NCBI GenBank assembly: GCA_022071945.1
Contig: JAJVIN010000029.1
Location: 126,390 to 190,389 of the forward strand
Direction: 5' to 3'
Origin: Thermoanaerobaculia bacterium
GTDB taxonomy: Bacteria > Acidobacteriota > Thermoanaerobaculia > UBA5066
Length of the DNA: 64,000 nucleotides
Shown: positions 7,799 through 17,332 of the stretch, piece after piece
How the letters are laid out: every line of letters begins with the position of its first letter
How positions within the stretch are numbered: the stretch's first letter is position 1
Translations under genes and position numbers: made by a program
Notes under the pieces: model-generated
Told to the model about the DNA's origin: nothing
The model's input: the letters and a program-made list of their open reading frames with translations, nothing else
The model's database searches: none

Positions 7799-10609
7799 TC
7801 AGAACGGATACCCGATGCTGAAGTTGACCGCGCCCGCGTCTTCCTCCGGTCTGCGGTCGAGCTTGAAGCCGTACTCGAGCCTGACCGGCCCGACGGGGCT
7901 CATGTAGAAGAGACCGGCTCCCGCTCCGTACCGGATGTCGCCGAACCTCACCGCTCGAGGCGAAAGGAACGAGTTGCCCGCGTCGGCGAAGAAGGTGAGG
8001 CCGAGGCCCCCAAAGACCGGGACCCGAAGCTCCACGTTGCCCAGAACGAGAGCATTGCCACCGATTCCCTGACCCTCCGAGAGCGTCTCGCCCTCGATCC
8101 CGAGATCGTCGAGCGGGAAGGCCCTGTGGGTCGAGCGTCCGCCCGCGAAGAACCGCTCGATGACGGGGACCTCGAGGTTCGGAAGGCACTGAGGATTCGT
8201 CTCGGCAGTGCAGGCCTTGAAGTTCCAGAGAGTACCGACCCTGAGGGCGCCGGCCAGCCTGAGCTTCCCGAGCGGGTGAACGTAGGTCGCCATGCCGTAC
8301 ACCTTGAAGAAGTCGGCATCGGTGTTCAGGATGGGGACGGCCAGCTTGACGTCGGCCGCCAGAAGCCCTCCCCGGCTGGGGTCGATCGCGTCGTCCCTCC
8401 TGTCGAAGGTCACCGAGCTGCCGACGGACGAGATCTTGGCGGGACGGTCCTGTTTCTCCAGCGAGGGGTCGTCCTGCAACGGGTTGACGATCTCCCACTG
8501 AAGGCGGGCCGTCGCCTTCACGGAAGGGCCGAATCTCCTCTCCACCTCGACGAAGGTTCCCCGTCTCTCGATCTCGAACTGGGAGCGGAAGTATCGGGAC
8601 CAGAAGACCGCGAGCGAGACGGGAAGCTGGCTTCCGAATATCGCACGTTCCTGGAAGCGGGCGAGCAGCCGGCTGTCCCGGAGCGAGTAGCGGCCCTCGA
8701 TCGTGCCGAGGAGCGCCCTGCCGAAGAGGTTCCCATCCGAGATCGAGAGCGAGATTCTGGGCGTCAGCTCCCGGTCGGAGGCGGCCGTGTTGTATTCGGC
8801 ACCGATTCCGTACAGGAGGCTCCAGGGCTTCGATTCGGCCAGGTCGATCAGAACGGTCCGGGAGCTGGCGCCCGGATCCGGCGGCAAGCTCGCCATGTCG
8901 ATCCGCTCGAAGATGCCGAGGCGAGCCAGGTTCTGTTCTGTGGCCGTCAGCTTCGAGAAGGTGAACGGCTTGTTTTCCTGGTGAGCGAACTGGTCCCGGA
9001 TCACCGTGTCGACCGTCGAGGCCGTTCCTCGAACGACCGTCTTGCCGAAGGTGAGGGGGGATCCCTCGAAGATCCGGTAAACGACATCCACGAGGAGGCC
9101 AGCCTCGTTCTCGCCCGCGGGCTCCGACACGCCATCGATCCGGGCATCGACGAACCCCTTCTCGGCGTAGACGGAGCGGATGAGGGCGACATCCGCATCG
9201 ACGGTGCCGGGGTCGAAGGGCCGTCCCGGGATGGCGGAAAGGCCTGGGTTTTCAAGGACACCGGGAATGGTGATCGCCCCCTCGAACCGGCGGTTGCGAA
9301 TCGTGGCCTTCTTGCCTTCCTCGATCGGGAAGACGACGTCGAGAAGGAATGGGTGGCGCGAATCCGTCACCTCGGGGGCAAGGATCCGGGCATTCGCGTA
9401 GCCCTTTTCCCGGTACAGAGACGAAAGCGCGTTCTGATCCGAGGCCAGCTGCCGGTTCAGAAAGCGGCCCGACGTCAGGAGGCCCCGGGGACGCGTCTCG
9501 ATGACGGCCAAGAGCTCACTGTGTGACAGGGCCGCATGGCCCCGAAAACCAATGCTTGCGATCGCGTAGCGTTCTCCCCGGGAGACCTCGAACCTCACCT
9601 TCTCTTCTCCCGGCTCGTTGCTGAACGTCACGTCGACTCTCGCCCGCGCGTACCCGCTGGCCTGGAACTCCTCCGTGAGGCTCGCCGCGAAGCCTTGCAG
9701 GGAGTCCTCGTCGACCAGAGCTTCCTGGCGCCAGGGAGCGGACGGGTGATCGCGGATCTCCCCCTCCTCGATTCCCACGATCTCGAGCGTGACCTTCGGC
9801 CCCGCGAAGACCCAGTAGACCGGGGTCGCAATCGCCGATGCCGGGTCGTAGGCCACACGCTCGTACCGGACTTCCGCGCGCAGGTATCCGCTCTCGCGCA
9901 TCACACGGGAAAACAGAGAGGCACTCTCCCGCGCTCGCTGCTCCCTGAAGGGCTTCCCAGGCGACAGACGCCCCGCCTTCACAAGGGCGGGAACGGAGAT
10001 GTCCTTGAGATCTCCCTCGAACCGTGGCGCCGCGGAGACGGCTCTTGGCCCAGCCACGACCTCGAAGTCGACGTCGACCTCGTCCTCGGACGGACCCGCC
10101 CCCACGAGTGTCCGGATCCTGGGCTCGAGGTATCCCCGGTCCTTCAAGACCCGCTCGATTCGCCGCTCGGAGAGAAGCCCGGAATCCGGTCCCCAGAACG
10201 AACCTTTACGGACCGCTATGGCCTCCCGGAGCCTTCCCGCGGAGGGAACATCCGGACCCGTGATGCGGACCTCGTGGACCCTCGGAGCCGGAAAGAAGGC
10301 GATGACGACGTCGGACTCATCCCCAGAAACGGCCGTCTCGATCCAGAGATCCGAGAACCGCTGGGTGGCAAAGAGATTTCTGAGCGATGTGCGAACGGCT
10401 TCCTCGGTCAGGGTCTGCCCGGGCGTGAGGTCCGTGAGCGCCGCAAGCCCGCGAGTATCCAGGCGGCCCTCGCCCCGGAAGTCGAGAGACACGATCCGCG
10501 TCCCATAGGCCGCCTCGCGCCTCATGGAAGCCTCGGTGAAAAGTGGCTGAAGACACGCGAGCAAGAGGACGAGGACGATGCGGCACGGGATTCTCGAGGG
10601 AGGCTTCAT
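7799..10609 (-). CDS. tamA: TamA/BamA-family outer-membrane protein with about seven POTRA repeats
   Basis: An Omp85-family protein that inserts or assembles proteins in the outer membrane. Residues 1-27 are a signal peptide. I count seven POTRA-like units between about 36 and 590, each starting with a beta-strand/FEG- or FRG-type turn and containing a GY-type helix end (for example MRESGYLRAEVRY, LYREKGYANARI, VYAEKGFVDARI). The C-terminal third is a 16-strand-like barrel (Bac_surface_Ag) with LLYGIGAEYNTAA, VTFDRRDDAIDPSRGGLLAADV, FFAGGRSTHRAF and the terminal VNFSIGYPF, which ends in an aromatic. E. coli TamA has three POTRAs and BamA five. It overlaps the tamB stop by 4 bp (ATGA), supporting a TamA-TamB pair rather than BamA. 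Confidence 0.9.
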   Translation of the reverse strand: MKPPSRIPCRIVLVLLLACLQPLFTEASMRREAAYGTRIVSLDFRGEGRLDTRGLAALTDLTPGQTLTEEAVRTSLRNLFATQRFSDLWIETAVSGDESDVVIAFFPAPRVHEVRITGPDVPSAGRLREAIAVRKGSFWGPDSGLLSERRIERVLKDRGYLEPRIRTLVGAGPSEDEVDVDFEVVAGPRAVSAAPRFEGDLKDISVPALVKAGRLSPGKPFREQRARESASLFSRVMRESGYLRAEVRYERVAYDPASAIATPVYWVFAGPKVTLEIVGIEEGEIRDHPSAPWRQEALVDEDSLQGFAASLTEEFQASGYARARVDVTFSNEPGEEKVRFEVSRGERYAIASIGFRGHAALSHSELLAVIETRPRGLLTSGRFLNRQLASDQNALSSLYREKGYANARILAPEVTDSRHPFLLDVVFPIEEGKKATIRNRRFEGAITIPGVLENPGLSAIPGRPFDPGTVDADVALIRSVYAEKGFVDARIDGVSEPAGENEAGLLVDVVYRIFEGSPLTFGKTVVRGTASTVDTVIRDQFAHQENKPFTFSKLTATEQNLARLGIFERIDMASLPPDPGASSRTVLIDLAESKPWSLLYGIGAEYNTAASDRELTPRISLSISDGNLFGRALLGTIEGRYSLRDSRLLARFQERAIFGSQLPVSLAVFWSRYFRSQFEIERRGTFVEVERRFGPSVKATARLQWEIVNPLQDDPSLEKQDRPAKISSVGSSVTFDRRDDAIDPSRGGLLAADVKLAVPILNTDADFFKVYGMATYVHPLGKLRLAGALRVGTLWNFKACTAETNPQCLPNLEVPVIERFFAGGRSTHRAFPLDDLGIEGETLSEGQGIGGNALVLGNVELRVPVFGGLGLTFFADAGNSFLSPRAVRFGDIRYGAGAGLFYMSPVGPVRLEYGFKLDRRPEEDAGAVNFSIGYPF

Positions 10610-13600
10610 TTCAGCCGCTGCCTGATCTTCAGCTCGCCGGAGTAGATCCCGGCCTCGTCCCTGATGAACTGCAGAAAGGCATCCCGGGAAACCTGGTACT
10701 CGAGCAGGATGATCTGCTCGGCGTTGGTCGAGGACTTGAACGAGTAGGTGACGGTCAGATCCTTGGCGATCGTCTTGGCGACCGTGAGACGCGTCGCCTC
10801 GAAAGTGCTCCCGGCGAAGACGGGGTCGATCTGGAGCCGGTCGAGCTTGAAGAGCTCCTTCGTTCGAGTGGCGGCGACGTCGGTGGCGAGCCCGGCGATG
10901 AGGTTGCGGGCGGCGGTCGCGATCGACTCGTCGCTCGAGACCGGACTCGCACCCCCCGGAGGCACATAGGAGGCCGAGTCCGGAGGCTTGCCCGTCATCA
11001 TCGTCGAGACGACTTGCGCCTCGGACATCGGCGGGTCGGAGAGGAAGCGCGGCGTGAAGCGGTTCAGCGTTCCCGTCAGCCCCAGCGTCAACTGATAGGA
11101 GCCGACCTGGGTTCGAGCCTCCAGCTCGAAGTTCGGGTCGATCTTGTAGGGGTTCGAGAAGAGGAGCTTGGCCGACACCAGGTCGTACCGGAGCCCGCGC
11201 AACAGGAGCTTGCCCCCCTCCTCGGCCTCGACCTGACCGAAGAGAAGAGGCCTCCCGAACGTGCCTCGCGCCGTCAGATCTCCGCTGGCCCGAAAGCGCG
11301 CCACGTTGTTTCGCACCTCGATCACCGAGGCCGGGACGGCGATCCTGATGTCCAGGTCGATCGAGTCGAAACGGGTCGGGGTGCGGCTCGTCAGCCCGGA
11401 GGGCCCGAAGGCGCTGAACACACGCTGCAAGGAAAGATCGAGGTCCTCGTCGTAGAGGCCGGAGTCGATCTTCAGGTCTCCCCGCGCGGAGCGGAGCGCC
11501 CCCTCTTCACCCAGGAGGGCCAGGTCGCCTGAGACGACGCAGCGGAATCCCGGAAACGGCTGGGCCTTCATCCGGGAAATATTCGCGTTGATCCGGATGG
11601 TGGAAGGAACCAGGCCCAGAAGGCCCATCGATCCCGAAAGGCGGACGGCACCGTCGTAGTAGAGCTCCAGGTCTTCGGTCGACAGACGTCCGGGCTGAAA
11701 GAGGAGAGTCCCCGTGATCGCCTTCACCGGAGTCGCCCCGGGGCCGGCCGAGTACTCCAGACCCTTGAGGTAGACCCGGCCCTCGACCTCTGGCCGCGTG
11801 GTTGTCCCCCCGACGGCCAAGTTGAGGCCGACGGGGCCCGCGATCGACACATCGGGGGCCACGACTTGCAGATAGGCGGCATCGAAATCTGCCTTCAGGT
11901 CGAGGTCGATGGGTCCCTCGCCATCCGTCGCGACCGTTCCCGACAGGCTCGCCTGCACGGGAACGAACCCGGGCCGGGCACCCTGGCCCCGGTCAGCCAT
12001 CCGGACTTCTGCGATCTTCAAGACGCTGTCGCGCCAGTCGAACGACGCAGGCTTGACGAGCTCGACGGCGCGTCCGGCGATGACAACGCGTCCCGCGTCC
12101 AGGGAACCCGTCAGCCACGAATCCTCCTCCGCCGCCTCCGGGACGAAGATGTCCGCGTGGCCGCTGACGGAGCCGTCGAAGCGCATGGCTGGATCCGTCA
12201 GGCCAAACAACCTCTTGAAGGACCCCAGAGAGTCGATCCTTCCCTCGAGACGGTACGGAACGCTTGCGGGCGCACCCCCGGTGCGGCTGAGCGTGAAAGC
12301 ATAGAGCCCCGGAGCCGAGAGGTTCCCCCGAGCCCCCGAACGCGGGTCCAGTTCGAAGGTGAGCCTCGCAGGCTGAGCCACGCGTGTGAGGCCGGTTCCG
12401 TCGTACGTGGGCTTCTCGAAGGTGAGATCCAGGGAGAGGCCGGGCTTCTCGAGCGTCCCCTCACCGGCCACCTTCCCGTCACCGTAAGCCTCGAGTCCCG
12501 AAATCGATCGGGCCAGGAGGGCGAGATGGTGAGCGGGGAAATGACACATCTCGGAGCTGAACTCGTACCCCCCGTCATATCGGTAGACGCCGGCTCCCCT
12601 CACGGAGCCTCCGCCCAGGGAAGCCTCCACGTCCGAGAACCGCATCCGGGTCCCCTCGAACCCGAGGACTCCCCGGATCGTGTCAAAGGGCTGGCCCCAG
12701 AGGCTGGCAGTCTCGAAGGTGAGGTTCCCGGCCCCGTGAACGGCGGGAGTGACCCCGCTGAGGGGGAGCGTTCCGCTCACTTTTCCCTCGATCGGGAGAT
12801 CAAAGGTGAGGAACTGGAGGATCCTCTCCACGGGCCAGCGTGACGTCACGAGGCTCAGGTCCTCGAGACGGTATTCATCGGCCAGGGCGCCTCCCCACCC
12901 GACCTTGCCCGTGAGATGGAGGGTGCCTCCGTCGTCCTGCGACTCGAAGGGCTCGAGGGTGAGGACGTTCCGATCGACGGTGAAGCGGGCGCTCGCGTCG
13001 CCGAAGCGGACCTTTCTGAGGACGAAGTTCTTCGCCGAGAACGAGCCCGTGACGAGGGGATCACCGAAGCTCCGCTCGATGCGGCCCACCAGTCTGCCGC
13101 TTCCCCCGAGAAAGAGAGGAGGAGCCAGGGGGCGTTTCTGGATCGCTGGATACCAGTTTTCGGCCAGACGTTCGGCCTCTTTGAGGTCTGGCGCGTCGAT
13201 GACGAGGTCGAGGCTCGGGGCCCAGTTCGAGAACGGCAGGGTGCCGTCGATCGTCAGGTGGAGTCCGGCCTGCGTCTGCATCGGAAGGGACGGGAAGACG
13301 ATCCGCCCGGCTCGAACCAGGAGGGGCCCGCCTCCGCCGAGCGGGATTGCGTGCCTCCCGGCCACGGCGGACCGCCGGGAAAGGTCGGGGCTCAACTCCA
13401 GGCGCGCCACGCCATCGGCGTTCTCGATCCCCCCCTTCTCGAACGAGAGGACGGCCTCGAGGTTCCCGTGGGCCATGAGACCCGTTCCGGCCAGGCCGAG
13501 GTCGGCGAAGAAGCGCTCGAAGTCGATCCCTTCCCCGCTGACGGTGAACCGGATCGGGAGAGGAGGTCTGTTGAGACGAGCGACCCGGATCGTGGAGTGA

Positions 13601-14682
13601 AGGACTCCGCCCGCGTACTCGGCCCGATCGACCCTGACGAGGACCCCGTCGGGCCGGATCCTCACGTGTCCGGACCCCTTCATCGGGAAGGGACCGAGCA
13701 TGGCATCCGGGACCTCGAAGCCGGCCAGGACTTCATACGGCCGGCCGAAGGGCAGCCGGAACGTACCCTGAGCTCGGATGAGGCCGTCGACGGGGAGACC
13801 GGCCCCGAAGTAGCGATCAAGAGCCTCGGCCGTGAAGGAAGCCCCGAACGCCAGCTTGAGCTCGGGCCGGCTCAGGTCTTCGATGCCGCCGATCGCCTCG
13901 AGCCCGAGATCCGGCGCCCGGATGGCGACTCTCTTGAGCGCCAGGTGCCCGGGAGCGATGAGGACGTCGAGGCCGACTCCGAACTCGAGGATGTCGTGGT
14001 CCCCGATCTTGAGGCGGAGATGACGGCAGAGGAAGGAGCCCTTCGTTCGCGCGGAGAAGGCCGGGGAGTTCGCCGTCGCCGCCACATTCCTCATCTCGAG
14101 GTCGAGACGCGCCCGGAACTCGCGAAACCTGAAGACGCCGTTCTGCAAGACGAGTTCTCTCAACCTGAGGTCGGCGCCGCCGGATTTCTCGTTCTTCTTC
14201 GGCAGCCGTTCGAGAATCGACGAGAAATTCGTTCGCCCGTCCGGAAAGACCTCGAAAACGATTCGAGGTGCGCGGATCCGGAGCTTCGGGAGGTCGATCT
14301 CGTCCTCACTGATCCTGGGAATGCCCCGCAGTTCGATCTGGGCGGCCGAGAAAGCGGGCTGAGGCAGCCCCTCGGGATCGTTCGAGACGCTGACGTCGTG
14401 AACGAGAAACGCCGGCGGTACGAGAGCCAGGTCGAAGCGGCCGATCTGCACCTTCCGGCCCGTGAGGGCCTCGAGCGTCCGCTGCGATTTCTTCCGCAGG
14501 ACCTCCTGAAAGCGCTCCGAGCGAAACACCGCGTAGAGCGTCAGGCAGGAGAACACCGCGAGGAGCCCGAAGAGCCGAAGCAGCCGGACCTGCTTGAGGG
14601 TCAGGTGAGGGAGCTTCGGGGCCGGTATCCGGCGGAGAGTCCGCTGGACGGCCCCTTCACGACCCTTCTCGTTCGCCTCCAA
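10606..14682 (-). CDS. tamB: TamB-like translocation/assembly module (AsmA/DUF490), 1358 aa
   Basis: A periplasm-spanning protein anchored in the inner membrane by one N-terminal helix (about 32-52, LLRLFGLLAVFSCLTLYAVF). It is built mostly of long repetitive beta-strands, as in TamB/AsmA-like lipid-transfer bridges, with an AsmA-type N-terminal part (DVSVSNDPEGLPQPAFSAAQ) and a TamB C-terminal domain around 990-1358 (RLSGSMGLLGLVPSTIRIN, LLFGQVEAEEGGKLLLRG). The start is a TTG: no in-frame ATG or GTG lies before the membrane helix, and a GGAGAAG ribosome site sits at proper spacing inside the end of nadK, giving a 26-bp overlap. Known role: with TamA it helps autotransporter assembly and/or phospholipid transport to the outer membrane. 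Its stop overlaps the tamA start. Confidence 0.9.
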   Translation of the reverse strand: MEANEKGREGAVQRTLRRIPAPKLPHLTLKQVRLLRLFGLLAVFSCLTLYAVFRSERFQEVLRKKSQRTLEALTGRKVQIGRFDLALVPPAFLVHDVSVSNDPEGLPQPAFSAAQIELRGIPRISEDEIDLPKLRIRAPRIVFEVFPDGRTNFSSILERLPKKNEKSGGADLRLRELVLQNGVFRFREFRARLDLEMRNVAATANSPAFSARTKGSFLCRHLRLKIGDHDILEFGVGLDVLIAPGHLALKRVAIRAPDLGLEAIGGIEDLSRPELKLAFGASFTAEALDRYFGAGLPVDGLIRAQGTFRLPFGRPYEVLAGFEVPDAMLGPFPMKGSGHVRIRPDGVLVRVDRAEYAGGVLHSTIRVARLNRPPLPIRFTVSGEGIDFERFFADLGLAGTGLMAHGNLEAVLSFEKGGIENADGVARLELSPDLSRRSAVAGRHAIPLGGGGPLLVRAGRIVFPSLPMQTQAGLHLTIDGTLPFSNWAPSLDLVIDAPDLKEAERLAENWYPAIQKRPLAPPLFLGGSGRLVGRIERSFGDPLVTGSFSAKNFVLRKVRFGDASARFTVDRNVLTLEPFESQDDGGTLHLTGKVGWGGALADEYRLEDLSLVTSRWPVERILQFLTFDLPIEGKVSGTLPLSGVTPAVHGAGNLTFETASLWGQPFDTIRGVLGFEGTRMRFSDVEASLGGGSVRGAGVYRYDGGYEFSSEMCHFPAHHLALLARSISGLEAYGDGKVAGEGTLEKPGLSLDLTFEKPTYDGTGLTRVAQPARLTFELDPRSGARGNLSAPGLYAFTLSRTGGAPASVPYRLEGRIDSLGSFKRLFGLTDPAMRFDGSVSGHADIFVPEAAEEDSWLTGSLDAGRVVIAGRAVELVKPASFDWRDSVLKIAEVRMADRGQGARPGFVPVQASLSGTVATDGEGPIDLDLKADFDAAYLQVVAPDVSIAGPVGLNLAVGGTTTRPEVEGRVYLKGLEYSAGPGATPVKAITGTLLFQPGRLSTEDLELYYDGAVRLSGSMGLLGLVPSTIRINANISRMKAQPFPGFRCVVSGDLALLGEEGALRSARGDLKIDSGLYDEDLDLSLQRVFSAFGPSGLTSRTPTRFDSIDLDIRIAVPASVIEVRNNVARFRASGDLTARGTFGRPLLFGQVEAEEGGKLLLRGLRYDLVSAKLLFSNPYKIDPNFELEARTQVGSYQLTLGLTGTLNRFTPRFLSDPPMSEAQVVSTMMTGKPPDSASYVPPGGASPVSSDESIATAARNLIAGLATDVAATRTKELFKLDRLQIDPVFAGSTFEATRLTVAKTIAKDLTVTYSFKSSTNAEQIILLEYQVSRDAFLQFIRDEAGIYSGELKIRQRLK

Positions 14683-15547
14683 ACGACAGCTTCTCCGCTA
14701 GGACGTCATAGAACGTCATCTGTTTTTGACGGACGAGATAGACCACATCGGGAGACCGGGCGATCAAGACCCCGGTCGCCGGGGTCACGGGAAGGCCCTC
14801 CTGACCGTCCAGCGTCAGGAAGACATCCATCAGATCGCCCTCGAGGGCGAGCCTCAGCTTGACCGTGTCCGGGATGACGAGAGGACGGACGGTCAGCGTG
14901 TGGGGGCAGATGGGCGAAAGGATGATGCCGGGCATCGTCGGCTCGAGGATCGGACCTCCGGCGGAGAGGTTGTAGGCGGTGGAACCAGTGGGCGTCGACA
15001 CGATCAGGCCGTCGCCCCGGTAGCGGGAAACCGTCCGCCCATTCACGTCGACCCGGATGGTCGCGATCCGCGACAGGTGCGATTTCGAGAGAACCGCGTC
15101 GTTGACGACCCGGAATCTCCGGGGGGGACGTTCTTCCTCCACGACGGTGACCACCAAGAGCCGCCTCTTCTCCAGTCTCGCCGTGCCCGCGAGGCAGTCC
15201 TCCAGAACGGGCTCGTAAGCATCGGGCGGGCAGGAGGTCAGAAAGCCCAGGGTGCCGATGTCGATTCCCAGAATCGGGACCCCGGCGCTCGGGAAACGGG
15301 CCACGGACAGAAGCGTTCCATCCCCGCCGAGGGTGATGACGAGATCGACGACTTGTGAGATCTGCGACCTGGGGACGCCCGTCTTCGAATTCCGGGCTCC
15401 GGCGGACTCCAGGTCGTGGACGACCTCGTATCCGCGCCTCGTCAGATCCCGGTCGAGCCGCTTGGAGAGAACGATCGCCGCCCGGTGGCTGTACCGGGTC
15501 ACCAGTCCGATCCTCTTGACGGCCGAAAGGGGCTTCTTCCTCGGCAT
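14657..15547 (-). CDS. nadK: NAD+ kinase
   Basis: Phosphorylates NAD to NADP. The ATG at 15547 (MPRKKPLSAVKRIGLVTRYSH) is used because an upstream in-frame start would run through the tlyA stop. The 296-residue product has the LGGDGTLLSVAR diphosphate/catalytic motif, GTLGFLTSC, RVVNDAVLSK, the SRYRGDGLIVSTPTGSTAYN loop and SAGGPI, all hallmarks of bacterial NadK. It is 10 bp downstream of tlyA and its end overlaps tamB by 26 bp. tlyA-nadK adjacency is common in bacteria; linkage to tamBA is less usual. Confidence 0.96.
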   Translation of the reverse strand: MPRKKPLSAVKRIGLVTRYSHRAAIVLSKRLDRDLTRRGYEVVHDLESAGARNSKTGVPRSQISQVVDLVITLGGDGTLLSVARFPSAGVPILGIDIGTLGFLTSCPPDAYEPVLEDCLAGTARLEKRRLLVVTVVEEERPPRRFRVVNDAVLSKSHLSRIATIRVDVNGRTVSRYRGDGLIVSTPTGSTAYNLSAGGPILEPTMPGIILSPICPHTLTVRPLVIPDTVKLRLALEGDLMDVFLTLDGQEGLPVTPATGVLIARSPDVVYLVRQKQMTFYDVLAEKLSFGGEREGS

Positions 15548-15557
15548 CCGCGTCAGT

Positions 15558-16313
15558 CTAGCCGTTTTCGGAGGCAAAGCCCGCGAGGAACTCGACATTC
15601 CCGTCGGCTCCCGTGATCGGACTTTCACGCTCTCCCAAAAGCCGCAGCCGGAGTGATTCGGCGGCCGCCAGAACCCGCCGCCTGGCCCGCTCGCGGACTT
15701 CCGGGTCCCTCACGATCCCGCCCCGGCCAACCTCGCCCCGAAGCGACTCGAACTGCGGCTTGATCAGAAGGACGACTCGCGCTCCGTGAGCCAGAAGGGG
15801 GACGATGGCGGGCAAGATCAGGGTCACGGAAATGAACGAGAGGTCGCTGACGGCGAGCTCGATGGGTTCCGGGATCTCCTCTCGGGAAAGGAACCGCGCG
15901 TTGACCCTTTCCCTGAGAACGACCCGAGGATCGGACCGGAGCCTGGCGTGGAGTTGCCCGTAGCCCACATCCACGGCGTACACCCGGGCAGCCCCGCGCG
16001 TGAGCAGGACGTCGGTGAAGCCTCCCGTCGATGCCCCGACGTCGAGGCAGACGAGGCCGTTCGGATCGATCCCGAAGGTGTCGAGTGCCGCGGCGAGCTT
16101 GAGGCCCCCCCGTGACACCCAGGGATGCTCGGGCTCGGAGAGCTCGATTCGGACCTCGGGATCGACGAGGCTCCCCGGCTTGACGGTCTCGATGCCTTCG
16201 ACCCGGACTCTCCTCGCCAGGATCAGGGCTTCCGCCCGCGTTCGCGACTCGACCAGACCCCGCTCGACAAGGAGCCGGTCGAGCCTTTCCCGGGTCGGCC
16301 TCGAGGCCTTCAA
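15558..16313 (-). CDS. tlyA: TlyA-family rRNA 2'-O-methyltransferase
   Basis: 251 residues. An S4 RNA-binding domain (about 9-65, RLDRLLVERGLVESRTRAEA) joined to an FtsJ-type SAM methyltransferase. Motif I is LDVGASTGGFTDVLL. SRGGLKLAAALD precedes it, and ELAVSDLSFISVTLILPAI and VLLIKPQFES follow, with the expected Lys/Asp/Lys pattern. Mycobacterial TlyA methylates C1409 of 16S and C1920 of 23S rRNA and sets capreomycin susceptibility; some homologues act as membrane haemolysins. The rRNA function is the better guess here. The start ATG overlaps the preceding dehydrogenase stop by 4 bp. Confidence 0.93.
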   Translation of the reverse strand: MKASRPTRERLDRLLVERGLVESRTRAEALILARRVRVEGIETVKPGSLVDPEVRIELSEPEHPWVSRGGLKLAAALDTFGIDPNGLVCLDVGASTGGFTDVLLTRGAARVYAVDVGYGQLHARLRSDPRVVLRERVNARFLSREEIPEPIELAVSDLSFISVTLILPAIVPLLAHGARVVLLIKPQFESLRGEVGRGGIVRDPEVRERARRRVLAAAESLRLRLLGERESPITGADGNVEFLAGFASENG

Positions 16314-17332
16314 GGCAAGACCATGACCTTCAACACAGCCCCTCCCGCCGCTGCCATGGCGAAGGCACGGGCCGTCTCCGATAGCGGAAGCCGGTGCGTG
16401 ACGAGAGTCTCGGCCCGGATCAGTCCGCGCTCGATAACCGAGAGCGCCCGCCGAGTCTCGCCGGGACCGGAGGAATAGCTGAATCGCAGGGTCAGATCCT
16501 TGAAGTACGGGGTCGAGGGGGTGATGCGCCAGATCTTCTCGGGAGCGATCGGGGAATAGAACACGACGGTCCCGCCGGGGCCGGTCGCCTCGATGGCCGA
16601 AAGGACCGCGTCCTCGGCCGTCGGAATGACGATCGAGGAATGGACGCCCCTTCCCCCGGTCAGGGCCCGGACTGTTCCGGCGACGTTCTCCGACGCCGGA
16701 TCGATGACGGCATCGAATCCGAGGCAGCGGGCGTAGTCGCGCCGCGCGGGATCGGGGTCACTCCCGATCACCAGCGTGGCCCCCGCGTCGCGCGCGAGAA
16801 GCGCGAGCAGGATCCCGTTCGAACCCGTCCCCGAGATGAAGACCGTGTCGCCCGTCCGGATCGAGGCCCGATCCACGGCCTTGATCCCGCAAGCCACGGG
16901 TTCCACGAGGGCGCCATCCTCGAAAGTCAGGCTGTCCGGGAGCCTCAGGGTATCGCGCGAAACGGTCCCCTTCCCCACACGGACGCGTTCGGCGAGGCCA
17001 CCGGGGAAGAGCTGGTTCGGCTTCCATTCAGGACACATCACGTCATCACCCCGATGGCACGCCGGACACGCGCCGCAGGGTGCGTGGTGATGAACGAAGA
17101 CCCTGTCGCCGGGACTCAGGTGAGTGACACCCGCTCCCGTCGTCACGACGACTCCGGCGGTCTCGTGTCCCAGAACGGCCGGCGCCTTTGTAGCGACGTA
17201 CCAGGGAGCGATGTCACTCCCACACAGGCCGATCGCCTTCATCGCGACGACGATTTCTCCGGGGCCAGGCTCGGGTTCGGGAAGCTCGATGATTCGAATG
17301 TCTGAGAGAGTGTGGACCTGTGCGGCCTTCAT
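16310..17332 (-). CDS. Zinc-dependent medium-chain alcohol dehydrogenase (second of pair)
   Basis: 340 residues, MDR superfamily, cytosolic. Catalytic zinc ligands in CGSDIAPWY, GHETAGVV and EPVACGIKAV; structural zinc site in CGACPACHRGDDVMC; NAD(P)-binding Rossmann segment ISGTGSNGILLALLARDAG followed by GSDPDPARR. It therefore looks fully active on an alcohol, polyol or amino-alcohol; sorbitol- and threonine-dehydrogenase-like enzymes share this layout. It overlaps both neighbours by 4 bp, so it should be translated with its paralogue and tlyA. The substrate cannot be decided. Confidence 0.88.
   Translation of the reverse strand: MKAAQVHTLSDIRIIELPEPEPGPGEIVVAMKAIGLCGSDIAPWYVATKAPAVLGHETAGVVVTTGAGVTHLSPGDRVFVHHHAPCGACPACHRGDDVMCPEWKPNQLFPGGLAERVRVGKGTVSRDTLRLPDSLTFEDGALVEPVACGIKAVDRASIRTGDTVFISGTGSNGILLALLARDAGATLVIGSDPDPARRDYARCLGFDAVIDPASENVAGTVRALTGGRGVHSSIVIPTAEDAVLSAIEATGPGGTVVFYSPIAPEKIWRITPSTPYFKDLTLRFSYSSGPGETRRALSVIERGLIRAETLVTHRLPLSETARAFAMAAAGGAVLKVMVLP

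Noticed and set aside
12916-14862. Plus-strand open frame opposite tamB
   Set aside because: tamB has the correct length, anchor and coupling; the opposite frame has no features.
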